DNA of 64,000 bases from Sorangium cellulosum So ce56. Lineage in GTDB: Bacteria; Myxococcota_A; Polyangia; Polyangiales; Polyangiaceae. The stretch spans positions 4,112,501 to 4,176,500 of the forward strand of contig NC_010162.1 in NCBI RefSeq assembly GCF_000067165.1, in the 5' to 3' direction. A program made the position numbers and the translations under genes. Shown here piece by piece: positions 26,332 to 35,431 of the stretch (the first letter of the stretch is position 1; every line of letters starts with the position of its first letter). The notes beneath the pieces were generated by a model. The model was not told the DNA's origin and searched no databases. It saw only the letters and a list, made by a program, of their open reading frames with translations.

Positions 26332-27543
26332 TCAATCGCAGAGGCTGGGGAGCGCGTCGATCTCGGCGAACAGCTCGTCGTAGCCGTCGATGCGACGGCC
26401 ACCGTGCTCCTCATCGTCGAACCGGTAGAACACGCGCCGCGCGACCGGCATCACGCCGCCGTTGTCGTAGGCCTCGGCGTCGGTCGCCGTGTTGCCGAAG
26501 GCCCACGCGGGCAGCATCTCCCTTCCGTCGAACAGCCGCTCCAGCTCCGCTGTCTTGTACTCCACGGCGCCGTCGCCCGTCGCGCCTGTCAGGCTCAGCG
26601 TGGTGTGCACGATGCCAGGCGGGAAGCCGTACGCCTCGAGGAAATCGCGCGTGCGCTGGACGAGCCACTCCGGCCGCGCGGTCAGGTACATCGGGCGATA
26701 GCCCTTCGACGTGAGCCGGTGGAACGCCGCCGCGGCGTGCGCGTGCGCGTCGGGCAGCTCGCCGAGGAGGAGCGAGGTGAACTCCTCGGTCTCCGTGCCG
26801 GTGAGCGTCCCATCGACGTCGCTGACGAACATCGGCGCGCCCCGCGGGACGACCTCGATGAAGAGGTCGGTGCTCGAGAGGTCGCCGCGGACGACCAGGT
26901 GGACCCGGTGCCGGCCCGGACCGAGCCGCTGCGCCGCGGGGATCTCGAAGTAGACGCGGCCGCCGTCATCGCTGACACCCTCGACCGCGCGGTGCGCCGA
27001 GTCCGCTTCCGTCGTGGTCGCCGAGCCGAGGCGCTCCCACGCGCCGCCGCAGCCGCGGAGCAGATAGATGTCGACCCGCTCATCCTTCAGGTCCTTGTCC
27101 GTGATCCCGTAGGCGAACTTTCCGATGATCCACTGCGGGTCGTCCGGCGTCAGGTAGAGGTCGCGTCCGCGGTGGTTGGGGCTCCCAGCGCCGGCGATGA
27201 GGTACGAAGACGGGTGATTCCACGCGAGCTCCTCGCCCGGATCGGGCGGCGCCGCGTCGCACGCCGGAGGTGGGTTGCAGGAGGCTCCCGGCGCCTCGCC
27301 GCCGCTCGAACCGCCGTCCTCGCCGCTCGGCGCGTCGCCGCCGCCATCGCCCTTGCCCCCGCCGCCCTCCTTCTGGCCCCCGCCGCTGTCCTGGCCATCG
27401 CCATCGCTGCCCCGGCCATCGGCATCGCCTCTTTGGCCACCACCCCCGCCTCCGCTCGGCGTCCACTCGAGCGTCGCGTCGGCCGATCCGCAGCCGATCG
27501 CGAGCGCTGTTGTCGCCATGACAAGTAGGATCCTGGTCTGCAT
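26332..27543 (-). CDS. Lipoprotein with LNS2/lipin-like HAD phosphatase domain
   Basis: 403 residues. The signal peptide ends in LAIGC, then about 65 residues of Gly/Asp/Ser low complexity, then a middle beta-rich domain (about 95-230) and a C-terminal HAD domain. The HAD nucleophile motif is DVDGTLTG (D242, D244), followed by FHRLTSKGYRPMYLTARPEWLVQRTRDFLEAYGFPPG and AWAFGNTATDAEAY with the late Asp, the order seen in LNS2 domains of lipin/Ned1/Smp2 phosphatidate phosphatases. Phosphatidate phosphatase activity is therefore plausible but its location outside the cytoplasm is unusual. It converges on plsC, whose product makes phosphatidate. Start ATG 27543 was chosen for the signal peptide. 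Confidence 0.8.
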   Translation of the reverse strand: MQTRILLVMATTALAIGCGSADATLEWTPSGGGGGGQRGDADGRGSDGDGQDSGGGQKEGGGGKGDGGGDAPSGEDGGSSGGEAPGASCNPPPACDAAPPDPGEELAWNHPSSYLIAGAGSPNHRGRDLYLTPDDPQWIIGKFAYGITDKDLKDERVDIYLLRGCGGAWERLGSATTTEADSAHRAVEGVSDDGGRVYFEIPAAQRLGPGRHRVHLVVRGDLSSTDLFIEVVPRGAPMFVSDVDGTLTGTETEEFTSLLLGELPDAHAHAAAAFHRLTSKGYRPMYLTARPEWLVQRTRDFLEAYGFPPGIVHTTLSLTGATGDGAVEYKTAELERLFDGREMLPAWAFGNTATDAEAYDNGGVMPVARRVFYRFDDEEHGGRRIDGYDELFAEIDALPSLCD

Positions 27544-27648
27544 CGGGCCCGAGTGTGACCGAGTCGCCCCCGTTAGAACAGCGACCTCCGGTCCGCGCTC
27601 GCCCCTTGCGCGCTGGCCAGACTCCGGGCAATCGTAGCGCCCCAAACG

Positions 27649-28305
27649 ATGCCCAAGCCCGATCCGAAGGTCTTGCTTCGCCACGCCGGTGGCTATCTCA
27701 AGGCGCACCCCGAGGAGATCACGAGGGCGCTCCGCGGCGCGCTCCGCCTGCGGCTCGGCGTCCCGATCGATGCGCTGCGCTATCTGGCGCGAGAGCTCAG
27801 CGGCGGCAAGCGCGCGCCGAAGGACATCGTGATCGAGGCCGCGCCCCCGGGCCTGCGCCTCGCCCTGACGGTGAAGATCATGGGCGCCCCGATCCGGGCC
27901 TCGTTCACGGCCTTCGCCGAGGAGCTCGACGTGCGCGCGGACGCGATCCAGGTCGGCCTGCGGATCGCCGACCTCAAGCTGCAGGTGATGGGCGACGAGG
28001 CCTCGCCGATCGCCGGGCTGATCGGCTCGGGGGCGATCGACCTGAACAAGCCGGGCGATCTCGTCTCCTTCATGCCCAAGCGACCCGCCGCGCTGATCGA
28101 CGCCAAGGGTGACAGGATTACCCTGGATCTCCTCAAAATCCCGGCCCTGGGCGGGAATCCGACGGTCGTGCGGGCGCTGCGCATCTGCGCGCCGGTGCTC
28201 GGTGTCCGTGCGCTCAAGACCAAGGATGACCACCTGGACGTGCACCTCAAGGCCACCCCCTCCGGGGTCGCCGCCGCGATCGCCGCGGTGCGCGCGGGCC
28301 TCTGA
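27649..28305 (+). CDS. Conserved hypothetical protein
   Basis: 218 residues, not recognised. No signal peptide and no transmembrane segment. An N-terminal helical part (RHAGGYLKAHPEEITRALRGALRLRLGVP) is followed by alternating short strands such as LRLALTVKIMGAPIRASF, DAIQVGLRIADLKLQV and DHLDVHLKATPSG, which look like one beta-sandwich or lipid-binding-like fold. It could be a soluble lipid or membrane-associated protein, but that is a guess. It is 45 bases upstream of the tail-anchored kinase and may be in one transcript with it. Confidence 0.6.
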   Translation: MPKPDPKVLLRHAGGYLKAHPEEITRALRGALRLRLGVPIDALRYLARELSGGKRAPKDIVIEAAPPGLRLALTVKIMGAPIRASFTAFAEELDVRADAIQVGLRIADLKLQVMGDEASPIAGLIGSGAIDLNKPGDLVSFMPKRPAALIDAKGDRITLDLLKIPALGGNPTVVRALRICAPVLGVRALKTKDDHLDVHLKATPSGVAAAIAAVRAGL

Positions 28306-28349
28306 GGCTCTTTCCGGTGGGGCCCGTCGCCCGCTAGACTTCTCCGTGC

Positions 28350-30512
28350 ATGTCTCGGCTCCCCGAGCCCGCGCCGGCTGCGCTCTCGCTCCAGTTCCTT
28401 GCCGAGATCGCATCCGGGGCCACCACCCGCGTTGATCTCTGCAGGTCGGCAGGTCCGCACCGGCCTGGGGAGCTGCTCGCCGTCAAGCGGCTGCACCCGC
28501 ACTTCGCCGAGGATCAGAACGTCTCCACCCGGTTCCTCGACGAGGTGCGCACGACGGCGGCGCTCAAGCACCCGAACGTGGTCGAGGTCGCCGGCTGGGG
28601 GACGGACGAGCAGGGGTGGTACTTCGCCGTCGAGCTCGTGCAGGGCGTGAGCCTCGCGCGGCTCATGAAGACCGTCTTCGACACCGGCGAGATGTTCTCC
28701 GAGCGGCTCGTCGTCCACGTCGGCGCGACGCTCTGCCGCGGGCTCAGCGCGGCGCACGAGCTGCGCTCGCCTGCCGGCGCGTTGCTCAACCTCGTGCACC
28801 GCGATCTGACGCCGGGCAACGTGCTCGTCGGGTTCCAGGGCGAGGTGAAGATCGCCGATTTCGGGCTCGCCAAATCGTCGCTCCGCGTGATGACGACGGC
28901 CGTCGGGGCGCGCCGGCGCGTGACGACGTACATGGCGCCGGAGCAGGCCCGCGGGGGCGCCGCCGACAGGCGCTCCGACCTGTTCTCGCTCGGCGTCGTG
29001 CTGTTCGAGCTCTTCACCGGCAAGCACCCGTGGCCGTCGACGAGCGACTACGAGCTCCTGCGGAGCATGTCGACGCAGCCAGCGGCCGACCTGCGGGAGC
29101 TCCGGCCGAAGATCGACAAGGAGCTCGTGTCGATCGTCATGCGCTGTCTCGAGAGGGACCCGCCGTCGCGCTTCCAGAGCGCGGACGAGATCCTCGCGCG
29201 GCTGGAGGGCTGGCTGCACAGCCACGGGTACCACGAGGGGAACGAGGAGGCGCTCGGGCGCTTCGTGCGGCGCAACGCGATGAGACAGATGCGCTGGTTC
29301 GAGCGCGCCGTCACCGGCGGCTTCGCCGGGGTCGCCAAGGCGCCGCGCCCCTCGCTCTCGACAGCCGAGGCGATCCCGCGCCGGCCCTCGGCCGATCCGC
29401 GGGGCAGGGGGGCGAACGCCCCCGGTCGGCTCCGCGGCGGCGGGGGCGCGCGCGCTCAGAACGACGACGCGACCGACATCGAGGCGCGCCGCGGGACGCT
29501 GTCCCCGTCGCCGACCGGCCTCACGCCGCGCGAGGCGGACGCCGCGGACGACGACCCCGGCCGGCGCGGACCGATGGCCTCCGAGACGGCCGACGAGGCG
29601 ACGGTCGTCGTCGGCAGCAACGGCAGGGTGCGCGCGGACCCCGGGTCCTCCAGCTCGAGCGGAGCACGGCGCCGCAGCAGCCTGCCCTCGTACGGATCCA
29701 TCACCGATCGGGACAGCGAGCCGCTGCCGGTGTCGGGGGACGAGCTGCGCGCGACGTCCGGGAACGAGGTGACGCCCTCGATCTCTCCCGCGGGCGTGTT
29801 CTCCGTGGATCACGACGCCGACACACCGCTCACGGCGCAGGGCGCGCCTGGAGGGGCGAGGCCGCTGCACGCGGAGGTCGACCGCCTCACGACCGAGGCG
29901 CTCCGGCTCCGCGAGGAGGCGCGCTTCGCGGTCGCCCACGCCGAGCGCAAGCTGGCGCTGGCCAAGGTGGCTGCTCACCTCTCCGAGATGGCCACCGAGG
30001 CGCTGCGCCTCTCCGCGAGCGCCGCCCCGGAGCGCGCGTCGCACCGCCTCGACGAGGCGCTCGCGCTCGAGCGGGCGATGCACAAGGTGATGTCCGCGCC
30101 GCTCACGCTCGCGCCCGAGACGACGGCGCTGCCTCTCGCGTGGGGCAACGAGCAGCGGGCCATCCTCGCCCAGCTCGGCCTCGAGCACCTGGCGTCACCG
30201 ACCACGTCGCGGCCCTCGGATTTCGGCGCGCCCCCGTATCGGCTCACGCCGACGCCCTGGGATGCGGGCGCGGCCCAGCCGTTCATGGGCGCCGACCCCG
30301 CGAGGAGCGACGCGGCAGGCGCGCCATCCGCCGCGCTCGCCGTCCGGGGCGACGCCGCCGGCGACGCGATCGGCCCGCCCACCGCCGCGGACGCCGTCGC
30401 GTTTCAGGCCAGCCTCCGGCCGATGCTCCTCGGCGTGCCGCGCGCGCTCGCGCTCGCCGTCGCTGCGGCGGCCTTCATGGCGTTCGTCTTGCTGGCCTGG
30501 TTCTATTCCTGA
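28350..30512 (+). CDS. Tail-anchored Ser/Thr protein kinase
   Basis: 720 residues. Kinase domain at about 10-290: Lys in LLAVKRLHP (K46), catalytic loop HRDLTPGN (H150) and DFGLAK at 170. Two deviations: the Gly loop is degenerate (ASGATTRVD) and the loop Lys (HRDLKPxN) is Thr. Catalytic Asp, Asn and DFG Asp are present, so activity is still possible. Residues 330-520 are disordered and charged; around 505-560 is a helical, coiled-coil-like stretch (LTTEALRLREEARFAVAHAERKLALAKV). One hydrophobic segment occupies the last ~22 residues (about 698-718), a tail anchor with no extracellular domain. It is followed 96 bases later by a TPR protein on the same strand, a likely partner. Confidence 0.87.
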   Translation: MSRLPEPAPAALSLQFLAEIASGATTRVDLCRSAGPHRPGELLAVKRLHPHFAEDQNVSTRFLDEVRTTAALKHPNVVEVAGWGTDEQGWYFAVELVQGVSLARLMKTVFDTGEMFSERLVVHVGATLCRGLSAAHELRSPAGALLNLVHRDLTPGNVLVGFQGEVKIADFGLAKSSLRVMTTAVGARRRVTTYMAPEQARGGAADRRSDLFSLGVVLFELFTGKHPWPSTSDYELLRSMSTQPAADLRELRPKIDKELVSIVMRCLERDPPSRFQSADEILARLEGWLHSHGYHEGNEEALGRFVRRNAMRQMRWFERAVTGGFAGVAKAPRPSLSTAEAIPRRPSADPRGRGANAPGRLRGGGGARAQNDDATDIEARRGTLSPSPTGLTPREADAADDDPGRRGPMASETADEATVVVGSNGRVRADPGSSSSSGARRRSSLPSYGSITDRDSEPLPVSGDELRATSGNEVTPSISPAGVFSVDHDADTPLTAQGAPGGARPLHAEVDRLTTEALRLREEARFAVAHAERKLALAKVAAHLSEMATEALRLSASAAPERASHRLDEALALERAMHKVMSAPLTLAPETTALPLAWGNEQRAILAQLGLEHLASPTTSRPSDFGAPPYRLTPTPWDAGAAQPFMGADPARSDAAGAPSAALAVRGDAAGDAIGPPTAADAVAFQASLRPMLLGVPRALALAVAAAAFMAFVLLAWFYS

Positions 30513-30608
30513 AGCGCCGCCGCGCGCGCTCGCGGGAGCGCGCGCGCGCCCGACGCGCCGAGACGTCGCTTGATCCCGGCGGGGCACGGCAGCTACCGTC
30601 CTTGGATC

Positions 30609-32099
30609 ATGAGCGAGCAAAGCGACTGGGTGCTGATCGGCCTGGATGAGACCACGGCGCGCCGGCAGGGGATCCCCGCGCGCATGCCGGTGCCTCGGGG
30701 GGAGTTCGAAGGGCTGGCTGACAAGGGGCTCAGCATCGACGCCGCCCGCAAGTGGATCAAAGACTTCCTCACGAACTCCGAGCCAGGCAAGAGCGGCGTC
30801 TGGCGCAAGCAGAACAGCACGCTCGTCTCGCAGTTCGAGGCGTTCCTCGACAAGGCTCCGGTCTGGGAGCGCGCGCAGAAGGCGTTCGGCGAGCGCGACT
30901 ACGAGAAGGCGATCTCGGCGCTCAAGCGCATCATCACGATGGATCCCGACGATCACGCCGCGCGGCTGAACCTCGCCTCGGCGCAGGCGAACATGGGCGA
31001 TCACCCCGCGGCGCTGAAGAGCTTCCAGGCGATCCGAAAGACGTTCCAGGGGGACGCCGACTACCACGTGGCGGTCGGGCAAGTGCACCTGGCGATGCAG
31101 AAGAAGGACGCCGCCCTCGACGAGATGGTGCTCGCGCTCGAGGCGAAGCCCGACTGCCAGCCGGCGCTGGACGCGATGGTCCAGCTCGGGGTCCTCCTGC
31201 CGATCTACGAGAACCCGCGCGACGCGGCCTCGCTCGTCTACGTGCGCGCCGACGCGGTGCTCGAGTACCTCGCGGGCCAGTGGGACGCGGCGCCCCGCGA
31301 CGGCGCCTTCTATCTCGAGCAGCTCGCCTACCACGAGCGCGAGCTCCGCCACGACGTCGCGCTGGCCGCAGCGGAGCGCGCCGCCGCCGCCTCGGGCGAA
31401 GGGGCGAGCCGCGAGCGCGCGCACCTCGCGCGGATCGCCGCGCTCCGCTCGCTCGGGCGCACCGACGAGGCGCTCGGCGCGGCCGAGGCCTTCGTCGCGA
31501 CGGCGCCGTCCTCGTCGGGCGCCTGGGTCGAGCTCGCCAAATGCCTGTCCCAGGCGGGCCGCGGCGCGGAGGTGCCCGCCGCGGTCGAGCGCGCGCTGGA
31601 GAGCGACCCAGGCGACCTCGCGGCGCTCTCGCTCCGGTTCTGGCCGAGCGATCCCGCGGACATCCAGAAGGTCAACGAGGCGATCCCCGCGCTCGCCGCC
31701 TTCGTCGCGGCTCACCCCGAGAGCGCCGGCGCGCGCCGCTCGCTCGCCCGCGCCGAGCTGGTCGCAGGTCGGATCGACGACGCGCTCGCGGGCTTCGCGG
31801 CGGCCGTCGCGCTCGCGCCCGGGGACGACGACCTCCGGGCCGAGTACTGGACCGAGCTCGGGAAGCAGCAGCGGTACCCGGACATCATCGCCGATGCCGC
31901 GAAGCTCTCGGACCTCGCGAAGCGCGACTGGAAGCTGCGGTGGAACGAGGCCGAGGCGTACGCCGCGCTCGGCAAGAACATCGAGGCGCGGGCGGCGTTC
32001 TCGGCCATCAACTTCGACGAGTCGCTGCACGTCGACGTGCGCCGCAGGGCCAAGCGCGCCGTCAAGACGATGGATGAGACGCCGCCCGTCGCGCCGTGA
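30609..32099 (+). CDS. TPR-repeat protein
   Basis: 496 residues. Residues 1-70 form a non-repeat head. From about 75, tetratricopeptide-like helix pairs follow, for example WERAQKAFGERDYEKAISALKRIITMDPDDHAARLNLASAQANMGDHPAALKSF, then RTDEALGAAEAFVATAPSSSGAWVELAKCLSQAGR and AGRIDDALAGFAAAVALAPGDDDLRAEYWTELGK. Such solenoids mediate protein-protein contacts. No signal peptide or membrane segment. Position right after a kinase on the same strand suggests it is a scaffold or substrate of that kinase (inference). ATG 30609 was preferred to an upstream in-frame TTG. Confidence 0.85.
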   Translation: MSEQSDWVLIGLDETTARRQGIPARMPVPRGEFEGLADKGLSIDAARKWIKDFLTNSEPGKSGVWRKQNSTLVSQFEAFLDKAPVWERAQKAFGERDYEKAISALKRIITMDPDDHAARLNLASAQANMGDHPAALKSFQAIRKTFQGDADYHVAVGQVHLAMQKKDAALDEMVLALEAKPDCQPALDAMVQLGVLLPIYENPRDAASLVYVRADAVLEYLAGQWDAAPRDGAFYLEQLAYHERELRHDVALAAAERAAAASGEGASRERAHLARIAALRSLGRTDEALGAAEAFVATAPSSSGAWVELAKCLSQAGRGAEVPAAVERALESDPGDLAALSLRFWPSDPADIQKVNEAIPALAAFVAAHPESAGARRSLARAELVAGRIDDALAGFAAAVALAPGDDDLRAEYWTELGKQQRYPDIIADAAKLSDLAKRDWKLRWNEAEAYAALGKNIEARAAFSAINFDESLHVDVRRRAKRAVKTMDETPPVAP

Positions 32100-32123
32100 C
32101 GCCGGGCCGCGGGCGGCGCGCGC

Positions 32124-32915
32124 TCAGAGCGAGCCGGAGACGCCGAACCCGACGGTGTCGCCCGTGACGATCGGCTTCACCGACAGGGCGACGTCGTTGC
32201 GGACGAGCTTCTTCTCCGGCGCGGCGAGGCCGCCGATGAACATCGCGGCCCCGGCGACCTGAGCCAGCCCGTCGACCATGAGGACGAAGACGCCGCCGCC
32301 CTTCGCATCCGCGGTGCCGACGGTGATGAAGGGTCCGGCGAGCGGGATGTAGAGCGGGAGGTAGCTCTCGCCGCTTCCGCCGCTCGCCCTGTCAGCGCTC
32401 TCCGCCACGAGCCCGACCATCGCCGAGAGGATGTAGGTGACGCCGAACGTCACGGCGCCGCCGATGACCAGGCCGCGGCGCGCCCTCTCCTCGACGCGGT
32501 ACCCCTCCGGGACGGCCTGTCCTTCCTCGTAGTTCATGATCCTCGGGCCGACCGGATACGAGCCGGAAGGCGAGGCGTATCCCGGAGGCGGGGCGTACCC
32601 CGGGGGCGGGGCGTACCCCGGAGGCGGCGCGTATCCCGGGGGCGGGGCGTATCCCGGAGGCGGCGCGTATCCCGGAGGCGGGTAGTAGCCGGGCTGCTGC
32701 CCATACGGGGCAGGCGCGCCGTACGGCGCAGGGGCCCCGTGAGGCGCGGGCTGCGGCTCGGCGCCGGCAGGGGCGCCTGCGCGCGGCGAGGACGCAGGAG
32801 GCGCCTGCGCGAAGGCGGAGGGGGCGCTGAGCAGGAGTGCGGCGAGAGGTGCTGCGCTGGCGAGGAGCGCTCGCCACGGGTGCGTCGAGGCGCCCTGTCC
32901 GGGATGGATCGTCAT
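32124..32915 (-). CDS. Exported membrane protein with PPPGYA repeats
   Basis: 263 residues. The signal peptide (LLASAAPLAALLLSAPSAFA with an AFA-Q cleavage site) is followed by a Pro/Ala/Gly-rich region containing six PPPGYA units (about 75-115). Downstream lies PVGPRIMNYEEGQAVPEGY, then hydrophobic helices (GLVIGGAVTFGVTYILSAMVGLVA and others). The repeats resemble disordered extracellular linkers or flexible sticky segments. Function unknown; related proteins recur in myxobacterial genomes. It converges with the TPR gene (24-base gap). The 18-base repeats are an in-frame tandem array. Confidence 0.8.
   Translation of the reverse strand: MTIHPGQGASTHPWRALLASAAPLAALLLSAPSAFAQAPPASSPRAGAPAGAEPQPAPHGAPAPYGAPAPYGQQPGYYPPPGYAPPPGYAPPPGYAPPPGYAPPPGYAPPPGYASPSGSYPVGPRIMNYEEGQAVPEGYRVEERARRGLVIGGAVTFGVTYILSAMVGLVAESADRASGGSGESYLPLYIPLAGPFITVGTADAKGGGVFVLMVDGLAQVAGAAMFIGGLAAPEKKLVRNDVALSVKPIVTGDTVGFGVSGSL
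32575..32682. repeat. Six tandem 18-base units encoding PPPGYA
   Basis: Six in-frame copies of an 18-base unit in the minus-strand gene, near identical at the DNA level with silent changes (gcgtat/gcgtac, cccgga/cccggg). The copies are protein-coding, lacking any spacer pattern. Confidence 0.92.
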
Positions 32916-33001
32916 GATCAACGACGCTAACGCAGCTCCGTCGCCAAGGTCCAGACGAGCGCAGGACGCCGGCGGGCGGCGTGTGTGCTCCCGGGCGGCG
33001 G

Positions 33002-34339
33002 TTATGCGCGCGTGCGCGCGGGCTCCATTGGCTGGTGCCTCCTCACGGCGCCACCATCCATGCGCGCCTCGAGCTCCGGCGCGTGGTGGTCCTCCAGGAG
33101 CGGCGGGATCTCGCCCGTGATCAACCGCGAGGCGCGCTCGTAGGTCACGTAGGACAGGGCCCACGAGAACAGCACCAGGAAGCGGTTACGGAAGCCGATC
33201 AGGAAGAGGATATGCACGAACAGCCACGCGAGCCACGCCAGGAACCCGGAGAGCTTCAGCCTGCCGAAGTCGGCGACCGCCGCGGCGCGCCCGATCGTCG
33301 ACAGGGATCCCCGGTCGTTGTACCGGAACGGCAGCCGCGGCAGCCCGCGCAGGGTGCGCGCGATGCAGCGCGCGGCGTGGCGCCCTCCCTGGATCGCCGC
33401 GGGCGCCACGCCGGGCACGGGCGTCCCGTCCTCCTGCTTCACCGACGCGAGGTCGCCGATCACGTAGATGTCCTCGTGACCCGGCACCGTCAGGTCCGGC
33501 GCCACCAGCACGCGCCCTGCCCGGTCGAGCGGCACCCCGAGGGTGCGGGCGAGGGCGGACGCCGCCACGCCGGCCCCCCAGAGCACGGTCCTGGCTTCGA
33601 TCCGCTTGTCGCCGATCGAGACCCCCTCCTCGTCGATGTCGGTGACGCGGCAGTTCGTCCGCACCTCCACGTTGAGCGCGGCCAGCTGCTGTCGCGCCTT
33701 CTCCCCGAGCTCCGGCACGTACGACGGCAGCACCTGCCCGGCCCCTTCCAGCAGGAGGATGCGGGCCTTGCTCGGATCGATGCGCCGGAACTCGCGCACG
33801 AGCGTGTGCCGCGCGAGCTCCGAGAGGGCGCCGGCGAGCTCGACGCCCGTCGGGCCCGCGCCCACCACCACGAACGTCATCCAGGCGCTCCGCCGCGCCG
33901 GATCCGGCTCGCGCTCGGCCGCCTCGAAGGCGAGGAGGACGCGCCGGCGAATCTCGAGCGCGTCCTCGACGGTCTTGAGCCCGGGCGCGACGGCCGCCCA
34001 CGCGTCGTTCCCGAAGTACGAATGCGACGCCCCGGCCGCGACGATCAGCTTGTCGTAGCCGAGCTCGCCGTCCTCGAAGATCACCCGCTTCTGGACGGGA
34101 TCGATCGCCTTCACCTCGGCGAGGATCACGCTCGTGTTCTTCTGCTTGCGCAGCACGTGGCGGATGGGCGTGGCGATGTCGCTCGCGCTCAGGCCCGCCG
34201 TCGCGACCTGATACAGGAGGGGCTGGAACGTGTGATGGTTGTGCCGGTCGATCACGGTCACCCGTACCGGCTCGCGCCGGAGCGCCCGCGCCGCGTAGAG
34301 GCCGCCGAAGCCGGCACCGATGATGACGACGTGCTCCAT
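33002..34339 (-). CDS. ndh: Type-II NADH:quinone oxidoreductase (NDH-2)
   Basis: 445 residues, a two-dinucleotide-binding flavoprotein. It oxidises NADH and reduces quinone without pumping protons. FAD site: VVIIGAGFGGLYAARAL at the N-terminus; NADH site: FVVVGAGPTGVELAGALSEL; GHEDIYVIGDLA near residue 300 closes the FAD pocket. The C-terminal FLAWLAWLFVHILFLIGFRNRFLVLFSWALSYVTYERASRLI is the membrane-binding end. Menaquinone made by the 14.8-23.6 kb cluster is the likely acceptor. The chosen start (34339) sits just before the FAD motif; the first 10 extra residues possible upstream lack features. No complex I genes in the window. Confidence 0.93.
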   Translation of the reverse strand: MEHVVIIGAGFGGLYAARALRREPVRVTVIDRHNHHTFQPLLYQVATAGLSASDIATPIRHVLRKQKNTSVILAEVKAIDPVQKRVIFEDGELGYDKLIVAAGASHSYFGNDAWAAVAPGLKTVEDALEIRRRVLLAFEAAEREPDPARRSAWMTFVVVGAGPTGVELAGALSELARHTLVREFRRIDPSKARILLLEGAGQVLPSYVPELGEKARQQLAALNVEVRTNCRVTDIDEEGVSIGDKRIEARTVLWGAGVAASALARTLGVPLDRAGRVLVAPDLTVPGHEDIYVIGDLASVKQEDGTPVPGVAPAAIQGGRHAARCIARTLRGLPRLPFRYNDRGSLSTIGRAAAVADFGRLKLSGFLAWLAWLFVHILFLIGFRNRFLVLFSWALSYVTYERASRLITGEIPPLLEDHHAPELEARMDGGAVRRHQPMEPARTRA

Positions 34340-34581
34340 GCCGTGGCCCTGGTTCCCGCACGCCACCGCAGCAAGAGCCGGAGCCGCAGATCTCCCGCTT
34401 TGACCCTGGACGTGCAGGGGTGCGCCCTCGCTCGTTGGCGGGATGGAGGCCGCGAGACGGCCGCTCGCGATCCGCTCTCGTCCCCCTCTCGTCGGACGTC
34501 GCCGTCCGTTCGTCGGGCAGCGCCGGCGTCAGGCGCCCCAGGCGGTGCGCGGCAGGGATCGGCTGATCGCCACCGGCCCGG

Positions 34582-35088
34582 CTAAGCCGTTTTGCCCTGG
34601 GCGATCCACTTGTTCATGAAGACCGCGCTGAGCTCCCATCCTTGCCGCAGCTCCTTCTCGGCGCTGCTCTCGAGCATGCCGCCGACGCCGAACACCTTCG
34701 CTTCGATCGTGATCTCGGCGATCCGACGCACCTTGTTGTCGCCGATGGCCTCGGCGCGCACGACGCCTTCGTTGCGCATCTTGTCGGCCAGGGTGCTTGG
34801 CGTCAGCTTGAAGGTCCACACGTTCGTCGCCTTGTTCAGCCTGCCCTCTTCGGTGTAGCGGAACCCGGAGCCGAGCAGCTTCTCGACGGGGCCGGGCAAA
34901 TTCATCTTCGGCTTCCCGGCCGACCTCCGGATGATCTCCGTCGCCGTCTCGACCTGCTCCGTGATCGTGAACTCGGGGAAACCGAGCTCCTTCCTGTAGA
35001 GCTCCTCGTTGAACGTCTTGTCCAGGAACAGCTTCCAGAACGTCTCGAGGTTGCAGTTGATCTCGTGTGTGAGGGTGAACTTGCCCAT
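34582..35088 (-). CDS. DUF2505/SRPBCC-like protein
   Basis: 168 residues. START/SRPBCC-like pattern: N-terminal MGKFTLTHEINCNLETFWKLFLD, then ELGFPEFTITEQVETATEIIRR, GFRYTEEGRLNKATNVWTFKLTP and a long C-terminal helix (ELRQGWELSAVFMNKWIAQG). Domain proteins of this type have a hydrophobic cavity for lipids or similar ligands; the ligand is unknown. A good Shine-Dalgarno AAAGGAA precedes the ATG by seven bases. It lies upstream of the NDH-2 gene on the same strand with a 240-base gap. Confidence 0.75.
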   Translation of the reverse strand: MGKFTLTHEINCNLETFWKLFLDKTFNEELYRKELGFPEFTITEQVETATEIIRRSAGKPKMNLPGPVEKLLGSGFRYTEEGRLNKATNVWTFKLTPSTLADKMRNEGVVRAEAIGDNKVRRIAEITIEAKVFGVGGMLESSAEKELRQGWELSAVFMNKWIAQGKTA

Positions 35089-35431
35089 GGGATCGTTCCT
35101 TTGCGGTGCGCGGGGTCGATGACGTCCAGCTCCGCGTTTACCGCAGCCCGTACGTGGCGTCCATGTCTCGACCAGCACCGCTGAACACGGGATCTGCGCT
35201 GGCAACGCGTCCGTCTGCGCTGCGCGCGCCTGGCGCTCGTCGCCCCGATCGCGTGGCGCGCGAGGTCACGCCGAGCGCGGGCGGACGCGGGGGCGCGAAG
35301 CCGCCGCGGGACTGGAGGCGACGCCGCGTGCTGGAGACAGGCGCTGCGCACGGTCGCGTACGCACGCTCCGGGCGATGCGGAGGCTGGCGGCGGGCTTCC
35401 AGCGCTCCTGCGTCCGTGCGATCATGACGCT
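35089..35431. other. Divergent intergenic gap
   Basis: Between the SRPBCC-like gene (minus) and the response regulator (plus). GC-rich, no gene-like frame beyond GC artefacts, and no clear promoter hexamers seen. The regulator's GTG start at 35432 is 4 bases past a short ATG-to-TGA minigene (35424-35435) that overlaps it. Confidence 0.4.
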
